In this document: in pieces, positions 22,018-28,184 of the stretch | How positions within the stretch are numbered: position 1 is the first letter of the stretch | Layout of the letters: each line of letters starts with the position of its first letter | Virus record (IMG/VR): IMGVR_UViG_3300031240_000013 | Span: 1-47,863 of that record | Origin: a virus | Direction: 5' to 3' (one strand) | Length of the DNA: 47,863 nt | Notes under the pieces: generated by a model | What the model was told of the DNA's origin: nothing | The model's database searches: none | The model's input: only the letters and a program-made list of their open reading frames with translations | Made by a program: the position numbers and the translations under genes

Positions 22018-22281
22018 TTACTCCTCCCGTTTGAAATAGAAACTCTCTCCGCTCCATATATGGGTTGGATTGTCCCTATCAGGCCGAAACTCGACGCGGA
22101 TATCTCCAGAGCAGTTGGGGATATACCCGTCAGACTCTTCTATTTCGACACCGAACATATCCGCCACAAAATCAGCGAATACCCGCTCATCCATTATCTC
22201 TTCGCCGTCTAGCTCTCGTTCCAGATATACTTCGTCTGTTCTGGGCGAATAGACTACAACGTACATTGTCGAGTCACTCAT
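22018..22281 (-). CDS. Hypothetical protein
   Basis: 87 residues from ATG 22281 (GGGG site): MSDSTMYVVVYSPRTDEVYL onward; beta-rich and acidic. A longer in-frame reading upstream would run through palindrome site 18 and overlap 22313-22474, so I reject it. Confidence 0.68.
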   Translation of the reverse strand: MSDSTMYVVVYSPRTDEVYLERELDGEEIMDERVFADFVADMFGVEIEESDGYIPNCSGDIRVEFRPDRDNPTHIWSGESFYFKREE

Positions 22282-22297
22282 GTTAACCCCGTTTCCA

Positions 22298-22312
22298 GTC
22301 CGATTAATGGAC
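22298..22312 (-). repeat. GTCC palindrome site 18
   Basis: gtccgattaatggac, immediately after the TAA of 22313-22474 and before the start of 22018-22281. Confidence 0.9.
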
Positions 22313-22474
22313 TTATTTTTCCCGTTTGTACCGGATAACTCCATCCTGTACAAAGCGATATTCAACCTTGGTTGATCGTTCCCACTCAGTAGACAATGGA
22401 AACGAATTCGAGACAATCGCGGGCAAATTCGACCCGTTAGTTTCGTGGATTTTGAGAGATACGATTGTTAGCAT
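22313..22474 (-). CDS. 53-residue hypothetical protein
   Basis: MLTIVSLKIHETNGSNLPAI onward; GGGGGA site before ATG 22474. Ends YKREK with its TAA abutting palindrome site 18. Beta-rich; no family recognised. Confidence 0.65.
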   Translation of the reverse strand: MLTIVSLKIHETNGSNLPAIVSNSFPLSTEWERSTKVEYRFVQDGVIRYKREK

Positions 22475-22498
22475 TGAATCCCCCTAAAATGGAACGGG

Positions 22499-22771
22499 CT
22501 AGAGCTTGACGGTAATCATCCAAGACTCAAGGCCGTATGTCTTGAGAAAATAATTGATCGAACCCGCACGTTGCTGGCAATGGGTAATGACGTTCTCACT
22601 AGTCTCGCCGCGTCGATAGTCTGCAATCTTTCCAGCGGTGTAATGAGACCACTTGCCCGTGCGATAGACTTTGCCTCTCTTGGCGAGTTCTTCCAACGTC
22701 ATTGCGGATTCTTCGAGACTTGGCAAACGCATCAAACTATCGCCTAACTGGTATGGCATCCAATCAATCAT
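22499..22771 (-). CDS. Hypothetical protein
   Basis: 90 residues, MIDWMPYQLGDSLMRLPSLE onward; contains TLEELAKRGKVYRTGKWSHY. First gene after the promoter at 22832-22805, opposite a divergent HNH gene. No family recognised. Confidence 0.7.
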   Translation of the reverse strand: MIDWMPYQLGDSLMRLPSLEESAMTLEELAKRGKVYRTGKWSHYTAGKIADYRRGETSENVITHCQQRAGSINYFLKTYGLESWMITVKL

Positions 22772-22804
22772 TTCTGAACCCCTCGTTTCAGCCTTACAAG
22801 GGAT

Positions 22805-22832
22805 ACAATAGCATACCGGCAGGCAGTGTCAA
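22805..22832 (-). promoter_or_regulatory. Sigma70-like promoter (leftward)
   Basis: TTGACA (22832-22827), 16-base spacer, TATTGT (22810-22805) with ATGC before the -10. Forms a divergent pair with the extended -10 promoter at 22858. Confidence 0.65.
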
Positions 22833-22854
22833 GAGGTATTTTAACTATTTTTCG

Positions 22855-22863
22855 TGGTATAAT
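22855..22863 (+). promoter_or_regulatory. Extended -10 promoter (rightward) for HNH gene
   Basis: TGG-TATAAT (22855-22863), no good -35. The same CGTGG/TGTGG-TATAAT form precedes the GIY-YIG gene at 43942 and the lone gene at 2540. Confidence 0.6.
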
Positions 22864-22918
22864 GTGCTATTCGACCAAAAACAGTCTATAGGTTTCACCT
22901 ATTAGAGGGGTAAAAGAT

Positions 22919-23380
22919 ATGGGAATGTTAGATGGAATTGTGCCTATTCCCTGCATTTTCTGCGATCAAGCTAAATCCGAGTTCGAGTTTTGGGACCGTC
23001 GTTTACTGGCCAATCGATGCAAGGAATGCGACCAAAAGGCCAAAAGACATTCGCTCGTTACGCGCCTGTGGTGCGGAGCGAAGCAACGATCATTCGATAA
23101 ACGTTTGCCGTTTGATATTGAGGAAAGCGATATCGTCATCCCTGAGACGTGCCCCGTGCTAGGGATAAAGTTGAATCCCGGCAAGCACTCGCGTTTTGCG
23201 GATGATATCCCTAGCCTAGACAAATTGATTCCCAAACTAGGCTATGTCAAAGGAAACATATCGGTTATTTCGTGGCGTGCCAATCGGATTAAGAATGATG
23301 GCACGATAGACGAACACCAGAAAATCATTGATTGGATGCGAGCACAAGGCGCAGAGACCAGTGACGAACCAAAAGATTAA
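22919..23380 (+). CDS. HNH / endonuclease VII-like nuclease
   Basis: 153 residues. CIFCDQ...CKECDQ (residues ~12-40) is a four-Cys zinc site; CPVLGIKLNPG then SLDKLIPKLGYVKGNISVIS and RANRIKNDGT match the phage HNH/endo VII-type pattern (Asp-Lys-x-x-P...GY-x-x-GN...AN-x-x-K). It is the only plus-strand gene pair with 23525 in a minus-strand region and has its own promoter, as expected for a free-standing homing endonuclease. GAGGGG site. Confidence 0.82.
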   Translation: MGMLDGIVPIPCIFCDQAKSEFEFWDRRLLANRCKECDQKAKRHSLVTRLWCGAKQRSFDKRLPFDIEESDIVIPETCPVLGIKLNPGKHSRFADDIPSLDKLIPKLGYVKGNISVISWRANRIKNDGTIDEHQKIIDWMRAQGAETSDEPKD

Positions 23381-23383
23381 GTT

Positions 23384-23467
23384 CAGGGCCGGATAGCGCG
23401 TCTATCTTCTAGACTTTCCAATGCGGTAATGCGCTCGCACGGTTGAATCCGAAGTATACCGGCCCTG
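23384..23467 (+). ncRNA. tRNA-sized closed-stem RNA of unknown type
   Basis: 84 bases between two plus-strand genes. CAGGGCCGG (23384-23392) pairs perfectly with CCGGCCCTG (23459-23467). Inside, AGCGC pairs with GCGCT and encloses TCTA-TCTTC-TAGA, and CGG-TTGAAT-CCG sits where a T-arm would be. It resembles a degenerate tRNA but has no CCA and no convincing anticodon loop. Could also be an mRNA-end structure. Confidence 0.45.
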
Positions 23468-23477
23468 TTAAATCATT

Positions 23478-23492
23478 GTCCGATTAATGGAC
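23478..23492 (-). repeat. GTCC palindrome site 19
   Basis: gtccgattaatggac, perfect reverse consensus, 11 bases after the closed-stem RNA. Confidence 0.9.
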
Positions 23493-23524
23493 TCGACACC
23501 GTACCAGATACCAGACTAGACGCT

Positions 23525-23716
23525 ATGGCCAAAACCCGAACCGATATCCAAGTATTGGCCCTGCTAGAAGTGATTCAGGATGCTGCTAGTTCAACGGACC
23601 AGAAACTAGACGCTAGTCGCCAACTGATAGCATTGAAAAAGGTTCCGCGTCGAGTCTATCGCAAGCAAGTAAAGTCCTCCAGCTCGCAAGCAACTAGCGT
23701 GTTAGGTTCCAAGTAA
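23525..23716 (+). CDS. Hypothetical small helical protein
   Basis: 63 residues, MAKTRTDIQVLALLEVIQDA onward, followed by a basic tail (KKVPRRVYRKQVK). Weak ribosome-binding site. Ends just before a bidirectional terminator-like hairpin. No family recognised. Confidence 0.6.
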   Translation: MAKTRTDIQVLALLEVIQDAASSTDQKLDASRQLIALKKVPRRVYRKQVKSSSSQATSVLGSK

Positions 23717-23726
23717 ACAAGAAAAT

Positions 23727-23751
23727 GCCCCTACACTCGACGCATAGGGGC
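23727..23751. terminator. Hairpin between convergent genes
   Basis: GCCCCTA (23727-23733) and TAGGGGC (23745-23751) with an 11-base loop, between the stops of 23525-23716 (+) and 23775-23996 (-). It is preceded by AAAA, so it could terminate leftward transcription. Confidence 0.55.
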
Positions 23752-23755
23752 GGAA

Positions 23756-23770
23756 TTCCATTAAACGGAC
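23756..23770 (+). repeat. GTCC palindrome site 20
   Basis: ttccattaaacggac, between the hairpin and the stop of 23775-23996. Confidence 0.75.
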
Positions 23771-23774
23771 TGGA

Positions 23775-23996
23775 TTACGCTAATGCTTTGCGAACCTTCC
23801 CTAGTAGGATCAACTTTCCGCGCGTCTCACTTGCATTAGCTCTTGTCACTCTAGCAGGGTTCGAACGATTCCAGCGTGATTCCTGCAACATGCTGGCATG
23901 GATGCGGTTTAGGTCATAGGACGTGCCCGGTCGAATCGGGCCAATCCATTCTAAATGCAGTTGATAGGCCGCATTGATAGCGTCACGTATCGTCAT
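23775..23996 (-). CDS. Possible HNH-related small protein
   Basis: 73 residues, MTIRDAINAAYQLHLEWIGP onward; contains DLNRIHASMLQESRWNRSNP and VTRANASETRGKL. AGGAG site. The short repeated R/N-rich signature is reminiscent of phage nuclease fragments but I cannot assign it. Confidence 0.55.
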   Translation of the reverse strand: MTIRDAINAAYQLHLEWIGPIRPGTSYDLNRIHASMLQESRWNRSNPARVTRANASETRGKLILLGKVRKALA

Positions 23997-24021
23997 CTGG
24001 TCATTCTCCTATCCGGATTGT

Positions 24022-24189
24022 TTAGAGTTGCACCTTGTATATGCGAATTGCGCCGTCTGCCCGCGTGACGTGTTCATACAGGTCATCTCCCACGCGGTAA
24101 TCCTGCGCAATTGACTTGTTATCGATCAAACGTAACGGTTCGCCGTCCTTGACTGCACCCTTCGGCAATTGTGATACTTGAATGAGCAT
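24022..24189 (-). CDS. 55-residue hypothetical protein
   Basis: MLIQVSQLPKGAVKDGEPLR onward, beta-rich, ends RIYKVQL. Start ATG 24189, 24 bases downstream of a good promoter (24240-24213). Probably the first gene of the leftward operon. Function unknown. Confidence 0.65.
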   Translation of the reverse strand: MLIQVSQLPKGAVKDGEPLRLIDNKSIAQDYRVGDDLYEHVTRADGAIRIYKVQL

Positions 24190-24212
24190 ATCGAATCCTC
24201 ACTTTCCTGCAT

Positions 24213-24240
24213 AGAATAGCACGAAACAAACGTTTGTCAA
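24213..24240 (-). promoter_or_regulatory. Sigma70-like promoter at the head of the leftward operon
   Basis: TTGACA (24240-24235), 16-base spacer, TATTCT (24218-24213) with CGTGC before the -10. Confidence 0.7.
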
Positions 24241-24267
24241 CAATTATTTTCTGGCCAATCGTTTCAA

Positions 24268-24366
24268 TCACTTGCCCGCTATGGGTTTACGTGGCTGTAT
24301 CACTTCGAAGAATTCCGCCAGCATATCATTCGACAATGGATCAATCAGCCCGCTATCCATGCACAT
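24268..24366 (-). CDS. Possible 32-residue peptide
   Basis: Starts MCMDSGLIDPLSNDMLAEFF and ends RKPIAGK. The ribosome-binding site is weak (TTGGA) and no promoter is obvious, though TTGACA occurs at 24425-24420. Reported only because it lies at the operon head. Confidence 0.28.
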   Translation of the reverse strand: MCMDSGLIDPLSNDMLAEFFEVIQPRKPIAGK

Positions 24367-24687
24367 TTATTCCAAGTCTATTAGAATCAATGACCTAATC
24401 GGCCTTTGTGTCATCACCGTGTCAAATGGCCTTTGGTTTGGGTCGAGCGGAGTGCTTAGGAGTACAGCATAACGAGTCTAGTTCTAGAGTAGAGTGAGTG
24501 CTTAAGTCTTTTAGTTTCTGTGAGTTGAGAGCGGGGGTCCCTGGAACGGTTTCGCCTATCCCGGCCTTGACCCCTCGACCACCTCGCTCGGGACTGAAGT
24601 GACCCAGCAACCCAAGGGGTCCTTTTCAAGAAAATAATACTATAGTACAGTGTACTAGCGACTGTACTAGCCAGTGTACTATAAACT
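24367..24687. promoter_or_regulatory. Divergence region between leftward and rightward operons
   Basis: About 320 bases without a supported gene. Left of it genes run leftward, right of it rightward. It contains CTAGTTCTAGAG-type short palindromes (~24478-24490) and, at its right end, the 12-bp iterons. It is a plausible control region and possibly a replication origin. Confidence 0.5.
24645..24687. repeat. Three 12-bp GTACTA iterons plus an inverted half
   Basis: gtactagcgact (24652-24663), gtactagccagt (24664-24675) and gtactataaact (24676-24687) are tandem 12-bp repeats ending exactly at the ATG of the next gene. gtacag at 24645 gives a fourth, more degenerate GTAC. Spacing of about one helical turn suits cooperative protein binding. 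Confidence 0.7.
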
Positions 24688-25017
24688 ATGCGCAGAACAA
24701 TTGACGTTTGGGAATGCGATCTATGCGGACATCGGTGGATTCCGCGAACCGAGAAAACTCCAGTTCAGTGCCCCAGCAGAAAATGCAGGTCACCGAAATG
24801 GAACGAGGGTAAGTCAAGCGGACCCGAGAAACGAATTCGACACAATGAGGACCCCTCCGCTCCAATAATTCAACCCCATAAACCCGAATCCGAGGAAGAC
24901 CCATTCGCGGACCCAGAGCCGAAAGCAAAGACCAAGGTCCTCGGCAGCAAGAGTTGCCCCGAGTGTTTTGCTCTGAATGGAATGCACCACAAGACCTGTT
25001 CAAAGAGACGCAAGTAA
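24688..25017 (+). CDS. Zinc-ribbon protein
   Basis: 109 residues. CDLCGHRWIPR and QCPSRKCRSPKWN (residues ~10-41) form a zinc ribbon of the CxxCGHxW...CPxxxCxSxxWN kind, and a second pair SCPECFALNGMHHKTC is at the C-terminus. The centre is charged and Pro-rich. Its ATG directly follows the iterons, so it may be autoregulated. DNA or RNA binding is inferred. Confidence 0.8.
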   Translation: MRRTIDVWECDLCGHRWIPRTEKTPVQCPSRKCRSPKWNEGKSSGPEKRIRHNEDPSAPIIQPHKPESEEDPFADPEPKAKTKVLGSKSCPECFALNGMHHKTCSKRRK

Positions 25018-25118
25018 TCCTCGTCTGCCCAAACTGCTCCTCTCCATTAATGGACTTCCGCTGCAAACTGGTTTGTAAGGTCTGCGGATATTTTATGAGC
25101 TGCTCAGATTATGTCTAA
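24963..25118 (+). CDS. Small double zinc-ribbon protein (start uncertain)
   Basis: About 51 residues in a different frame from, and overlapping, the end of 24688-25017. VCPNCSSPLMDF then CKLVCKVCGYFMSCSDYV is a clear four-Cys ribbon (CPNC...CKxCGYFxSCSD). No good start: GTG 24963 or TTG 24954 are options. Palindrome site 21 is in frame, encoding SPLMD. Confidence 0.6.
   Translation: MFCSEWNAPQDLFKETQVILVCPNCSSPLMDFRCKLVCKVCGYFMSCSDYV
25042..25055. repeat. GTCC palindrome site 21 (14-bp variant)
   Basis: ctccattaatggac, in frame within 24963-25118. Confidence 0.65.
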
Positions 25119-25126
25119 GGACCTAA

Positions 25127-25495
25127 ATGAAAATTACCGTGGTCCTTCTGGGACTCGTGATCTGGAACCTTCTCCTGACCGGCGTTCTATACGTCGGGTA
25201 CGAGATTGCGGTCGGGCAGGCTTTTGAAGTAGCGTCCCTGCGGCAGGATTTGAGTAAAGCCAGAGTTCGAATCAGCCGGGATGAAACCGTCCTGGTTCAG
25301 CTCAACAAGCAACTAGGCAAGACCGGAACCCGAGAGCACGAGTTGGAACTGATCGTGGCAAAGCTGATCTCGATCCTGACCGAACCTGATTCTCAAAATG
25401 AGAAACCCTCGTCGGACCAAACTAAATCGTGGTGCGGCTCCGCTTTTTGTGCAGGAACCCCTCCGGGATGGATCGTATCATCAACGAGTAGATAA
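25127..25495 (+). CDS. Membrane-anchored coiled-coil protein, probable inner spanin (Rz-like)
   Basis: 122 residues. An N-terminal membrane segment (VVLLGLVIWNLLLTGVLYVG) is followed by a long helical region (ASLRQDLSKARVRISRDETV, then REHELELIVAKLISIL). Directly upstream of and overlapping the endolysin, as expected for a lysis cassette. No separate outer-spanin lipoprotein is visible, so the spanin call rests on topology and position. Confidence 0.6.
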   Translation: MKITVVLLGLVIWNLLLTGVLYVGYEIAVGQAFEVASLRQDLSKARVRISRDETVLVQLNKQLGKTGTREHELELIVAKLISILTEPDSQNEKPSSDQTKSWCGSAFCAGTPPGWIVSSTSR

Positions 25496-25950
25496 TGAAG
25501 ACTTCCATTAATGGACTGAACCTGATTAAGAGCACCGAAGGTTTGCGACTGGTTCCCTACAACGACGCGACCGGAAACGCTACTGTAGGCTACGGGCATC
25601 TTCTCCATCACGGCCCCCTGAACGGAACAGAGCAGTCCGTCACCGAAGATCAGGCAGAGAGCCTTCTCCATTTGGACGCTTTTCGCCGAGCCGAAGTCTA
25701 CGTCAACGAATATGTGTTCGCCCCCCTGAACCAGAATCAGTACGATGCTCTGGTCTCCTTCTGCTACAACGTAGGACCCGCAGACCTCAAGATCGTGGTT
25801 TCCGAAACTGGACTGAATCAGGGAGACTACCAGAACGTTCCACCGAAGATTTTACTGTACGACAAAGCCAGAAACCAACAGGGTCGGCTCGTGAGTCTTC
25901 CCGGCCTGACCAAACGCCGCCAGCAAGAAGCAGCCTTGTTCCAATCCTAG
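25495..25950 (+). CDS. Endolysin, GH24 lysozyme (muramidase)
   Basis: 151 residues. Catalytic Glu15 in STEGLRLVPYNDATGNATVG, with Asp24 and Thr30 completing the E-D-T triad of T4-type lysozymes, and YGHLL next. The later region includes QYDALVSFCYNVGPADL and LPGLTKRRQQEAALF, both typical. It cleaves peptidoglycan at lysis. There is no signal peptide, so a holin is needed; none is recognised here. Palindrome site 22 forms codons 3-7. Confidence 0.93.
   Translation: MKTSINGLNLIKSTEGLRLVPYNDATGNATVGYGHLLHHGPLNGTEQSVTEDQAESLLHLDAFRRAEVYVNEYVFAPLNQNQYDALVSFCYNVGPADLKIVVSETGLNQGDYQNVPPKILLYDKARNQQGRLVSLPGLTKRRQQEAALFQS
25503..25516. repeat. GTCC palindrome site 22 (14-bp variant)
   Basis: ttccattaatggac, within codons 3-7 of the endolysin. 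Confidence 0.65.
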
Positions 25951-25964
25951 CTTAGGAGTTGCCT

Positions 25965-26267
25965 GTGAAGCCGGACATGCCGAAGTCCATCAAGGTCGGA
26001 CCTCATGTCTACTCGGTTTTGCGCAAGGCCGGAATCAATTTCAATGGTTCCTGTGAATTCAATACCCTCCAGATATGTGTAAAGAAACGGCTTAGAAAAA
26101 GTAAGGCGCAAGAGATTTTGTTGCACGAGACCCTTCACGCCTGTACCCACCCCTCGTTAAATGGTGACAAGCCCTATAAGGACGAGGAGTTTGTGGACGG
26201 AGTGGCTCCCGTGCTTTTGCAGGTTCTTCAGGACAACCCTAAACTACTGGAGTATTTGACTCAGTGA
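25965..26267 (+). CDS. HExxH metallopeptidase-like protein
   Basis: 100 residues from GTG 25965 (AGGAG site). The core EILLHETLHACTH holds HETLH (HExxH zinc motif). Substrate unknown. It could be a peptidoglycan- or protein-cleaving enzyme. Overlaps the next gene, also an HExxH protein. Confidence 0.72.
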   Translation: MKPDMPKSIKVGPHVYSVLRKAGINFNGSCEFNTLQICVKKRLRKSKAQEILLHETLHACTHPSLNGDKPYKDEEFVDGVAPVLLQVLQDNPKLLEYLTQ

Positions 26268-26617
26268 GTGAGAAGCAAAAATGGACGCCCAAGGAACTGT
26301 ATGACTTTTTGAACGGGCGGTATTTCAGGAACAGCCTGCCCGATATTCGGGTGGTCTGGAGTCTGACCTACTACGAACCAGCGCGAAGACGACATCTGAT
26401 GGGTTCGACTTGGTACGACGGGTTAACCGGACGGCCAAAGAAGATTACTCTGAACCCCAAGTACAAGACTGCTTTTGCTGTGTGGGCTCCTACTCTGATC
26501 CACGAGATGGTGCATGTACAACAGTGGAGAGTTCCAGTCAAGCAAGCGCATGGTCGTAAGTTTGAGAAGCGAATGAAGCAGTTAGCCGCCCGAGGCGCTT
26601 TTAGTGGTTTGTGGTAG
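26264..26617 (+). CDS. SprT-like zinc metalloprotein
   Basis: 117 residues from GTG 26264, overlapping the upstream stop. TPKELYDFLNGRYFRNSLPD, ITLNPKY, then LIHEMVHVQQ (HExxH) and HGRKFEKRM (third zinc His): the SprT pattern. Its TAG is fused to palindrome site 23. Family members act on DNA-bound proteins; the role in this phage is unknown. Confidence 0.82.
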   Translation: MSEKQKWTPKELYDFLNGRYFRNSLPDIRVVWSLTYYEPARRRHLMGSTWYDGLTGRPKKITLNPKYKTAFAVWAPTLIHEMVHVQQWRVPVKQAHGRKFEKRMKQLAARGAFSGLW

Positions 26618-26631
26618 TCCATTTTCTGGAC
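26617..26631 (+). repeat. GTCC palindrome site 23
   Basis: gtccattttctggac, fused to the TAG of 26264-26617 and lying in the spacer of the promoter before 26652. Confidence 0.7.
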
Positions 26632-26634
26632 TTG

Positions 26635-26643
26635 TGATACAAT
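26635..26643 (+). promoter_or_regulatory. Extended -10 element
   Basis: TGA-TACAAT, preceded by palindrome site 23 where a -35/spacer would be. The same TGTGATACAATAG string recurs at 26855-26867. Confidence 0.45.
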
Positions 26644-26651
26644 AGATCATC

Positions 26652-26858
26652 ATGAAAACTGATCCCCGCAAATTCAATCGCAGGCGTTTCAAAGCCCTTG
26701 TCCACTACATCATCTACAAGATGGGTCCGATGGATGAGGCTACGCTTTGTCATATTTTGTGGCAATGCGATATGACGGCCTATGGCCAACTTGGGCAGTC
26801 GATTACGGGCGCGACCTACATTCGAGGAAAAGACTACCCGATTCCCTGCCACCTGTGA
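26652..26858 (+). CDS. Short Panacea/DUF4065-like protein
   Basis: 68 residues. RRFKALVHYIIYK and DEATLCHILWQCDMTAYGQL, then GQSITGATYIRGKDYPIPCH, match the middle of Panacea (DUF4065, SocA-like) domains: a tyrosine/Asp helix followed by (S/P)ITGxxYxxxxYGPVP. Panacea proteins act as antitoxins in many toxin-antitoxin pairs. This one is about half the usual length and has no evident toxin partner. Confidence 0.6.
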   Translation: MKTDPRKFNRRRFKALVHYIIYKMGPMDEATLCHILWQCDMTAYGQLGQSITGATYIRGKDYPIPCHL

Positions 26859-26864
26859 TACAAT
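26856..26864 (+). promoter_or_regulatory. Extended -10 element
   Basis: TGA-TACAAT in the end of 26652-26858, just before the HNH gene at 26871. Confidence 0.4.
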
Positions 26865-26870
26865 AGCAGA

Positions 26871-27422
26871 ATGTCATCTGGATCAATGATAAATAAAGCC
26901 GTTCTCGTGTTAAATAGCTCTTACGAGCCAGTTAGTATCACGCGAGCAAAGAACGCCCTGAAGCTCCTAGTCAAAGGAGCAGCGGTCGCGGAGGAAGATT
27001 ATGGAGTCGAGGTCTACCCCGGCATCCCCCTTCCCTGCGTAATACGGCTACGGAACTACAAAAAAATTCCCATCCGGATTTCGATACTGACTCGGTCGAA
27101 CATCTATGCTCGGGATCGGTATCTCTGCCAATACTGCGGGGCTAAAGAAGGAACCACGAGGACCCTTCATGGGAAACCGACCAAGGTCGTCCTCACCCTC
27201 GACCACGTTCTACCAGAGAGTAGGAGCGGTCCGTGGACGTGGGACAACCTAGTTTCTTGTTGTCGCGAGTGCAATCTTAAGAAGGGCGACCGGACTCCGG
27301 AAGAAGCCGACATGCCGCTGCTTCATATTCCCGGCAGGCTAACCGTACACACGAGTCGGTATCTCCTTCGATTGATTGGGCTTGAGGAGGACAGGCGTTG
27401 GGCTCGCTACCTTTATTTATGA
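26871..27422 (+). CDS. HNH endonuclease
   Basis: 183 residues. KAVLVLNSSYEPVSITRAKN at the N-terminus, then RDRYLCQYCGAKEG (zinc), VLTLDHVLPESRSG (HNH Asp-His), WDNLVSCCRECNLKKGDRTP (Asn and second zinc pair), EEADMPLL. This is the bacterial/phage HNH type with a CxxC...CxxC zinc site. It could be a host-defence-like or packaging-associated nuclease; located immediately before the tRNA array. Confidence 0.85.
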   Translation: MSSGSMINKAVLVLNSSYEPVSITRAKNALKLLVKGAAVAEEDYGVEVYPGIPLPCVIRLRNYKKIPIRISILTRSNIYARDRYLCQYCGAKEGTTRTLHGKPTKVVLTLDHVLPESRSGPWTWDNLVSCCRECNLKKGDRTPEEADMPLLHIPGRLTVHTSRYLLRLIGLEEDRRWARYLYL

Positions 27423-27528
27423 AGAAACAGACGGGAAAACCCTCGCGGGAAGAAAACTGCCCGAAGAACATAAAGCTAAGATTTCTTCTGGATTGAAACG
27501 CAGCGAAAGATACAATAGGGCCGCTTGA
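27421..27528 (+). pseudogene. Remnant of a NUMOD3-type homing endonuclease
   Basis: An open frame without a usable start reads GRKLPEEHKAKISSGLKR and SERYNRAA-stop. This is the NUMOD3 pattern (G-K/R-x-L-S-E-E-H-x-x-K-I-S). It lies between the HNH gene and the tRNA array and looks like the end of a lost endonuclease. Its TGA is part of the TTGACA of the array promoter. Confidence 0.5.
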
Positions 27529-27554
27529 CATCTTCTAGGGAGTTGTGGTAGTCT
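27525..27554 (+). promoter_or_regulatory. Promoter of the tRNA array
   Basis: TTGACA (27525-27530), 18-base spacer, TAGTCT (27549-27554) with TGTGG before the -10; the first tRNA starts at 27561. Confidence 0.65.
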
Positions 27555-27560
27555 AAGGTT

Positions 27561-27740
27561 GAAGAGTTGGTGGAATTGGAAGACACAGCCCGACGTTCTC
27601 GGGTGACGGACCAAATAAGGCAGGACCACGGGGTCGCTCCTCTATAGGGTAAAACTGCTTGGGATGATGTGGCCGACGGGTCGAAGCCCCTTAACCGAAC
27701 GGAAAGTCAATTGCAGGTTCGAGTCCTGCACTCTTCACCA
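27561..27740 (+). tRNA. Interrupted tRNA, 180 nt (identity uncertain)
   Basis: Acceptor GAAGAGT pairs with ACTCTTC at the far end, followed by ACCA. The D-arm region is Leu-like (GGTGGAATTGGAAGACAC), and the T-arm GCAGG-TTCGAGT-CCTGC is canonical. Between them is about 95 nt more than any tRNA needs. The first hairpin after the D-arm, GCCCG-ACGTTCT-CGGGT, would give anticodon GTT with C33, but it may be part of an insertion. Too short for a standard group I intron. Confidence 0.5.
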
Positions 27741-27745
27741 ATTTA

Positions 27746-27760
27746 GTCCAGTTAATGGAC
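27746..27760 (-). repeat. GTCC palindrome site 24
   Basis: gtccagttaatggac between two tRNA genes. Confidence 0.85.
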
Positions 27761-27762
27761 AC

Positions 27763-27839
27763 GCGATCATAGCTAATTGGCAAAGCGGGACCCTTAAAAG
27801 GTCTGACTATGGCGGGTTCGAATCCCCCTGATCGCACCA
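27763..27839 (+). tRNA. tRNA with anticodon TAA (Leu), class I body
   Basis: Acceptor GCGATCA/TGATCGC, CCA encoded. Anticodon arm GGACC-CTTAAAA-GGTCT gives TAA. The variable loop is short, unlike the long arm of normal tRNA-Leu. Confidence 0.8.
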
Positions 27840-27840
27840 T

Positions 27841-27917
27841 CTTCCGGTGGCGAAGTGCTTTAACGCGGCGGTCTGCAAAACCGTTATTCATGGGTTGAAA
27901 TCCCATCCGGAAGTCCA
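27841..27917 (+). tRNA. tRNA-Cys(GCA)
   Basis: Acceptor CTTCCGG/CCGGAAG, anticodon loop CTGCAAA, CCA encoded. Confidence 0.88.
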
Positions 27918-27920
27918 AGT

Positions 27921-27998
27921 TTGCAACGATACTCCAGTACCTCTTGAAGATTCGGATGCTTGATGAGGTTGTTACTCGCCCCGAGCGTTTCGTTGCAA
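27921..27998 (+). ncRNA. tRNA-sized closed-stem element without T-arm
   Basis: TTGCAACGA (27921-27929) pairs with TCGTTGCAA (27990-27998). Inside are CCTC/GAGG and CTCG-CCC-CGAG. No TTCGA loop and no CCA. The minus strand also reads open with a protein-like sequence here, so it may instead be coding debris. Confidence 0.4.
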
Positions 27999-28008
27999 TT
28001 AGTTTTAT

Positions 28009-28091
28009 GCCCGTATGGTGAAATTCGCAGACACGCCAGTCTTAGGAACTGGTCCTTCGGGATGGGGGTTCAAGTCCCTCTACGGGTACCA
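28009..28091 (+). tRNA. tRNA-Leu(TAG)
   Basis: Class II. Acceptor GCCCGTA/TACGGGT, loop CTTAGGA, variable arm with TCC-TTC-GGGA, T-loop TTCAAGT, CCA encoded. Confidence 0.9.
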
Positions 28092-28097
28092 TAATTA

Positions 28098-28180
28098 GCC
28101 GATGTGGTGGAACTGGCAGACACGCTGGCTTCAAACCCCAGTGCTTAGGCGTAAGAGTTCGACTCTCTTCATCGGCACCA
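28098..28180 (+). tRNA. tRNA-Leu(CAA)
   Basis: Class II. Acceptor GCCGATG/CATCGGC, loop TTCAAAC closed by a C31-C39 mismatch, CCA encoded. Confidence 0.88.
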
Positions 28181-28184
28181 AGTT

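Noticed and set aside
24272-24472. 66-codon plus-strand frame in the divergence region
   Set aside because: No ribosome-binding site, no family resemblance, and it runs against the local promoter.
27561-27740. Group I intron in the first tRNA
   Set aside because: The surplus is only ~95 nt and I cannot find the conserved P/Q/R/S core.
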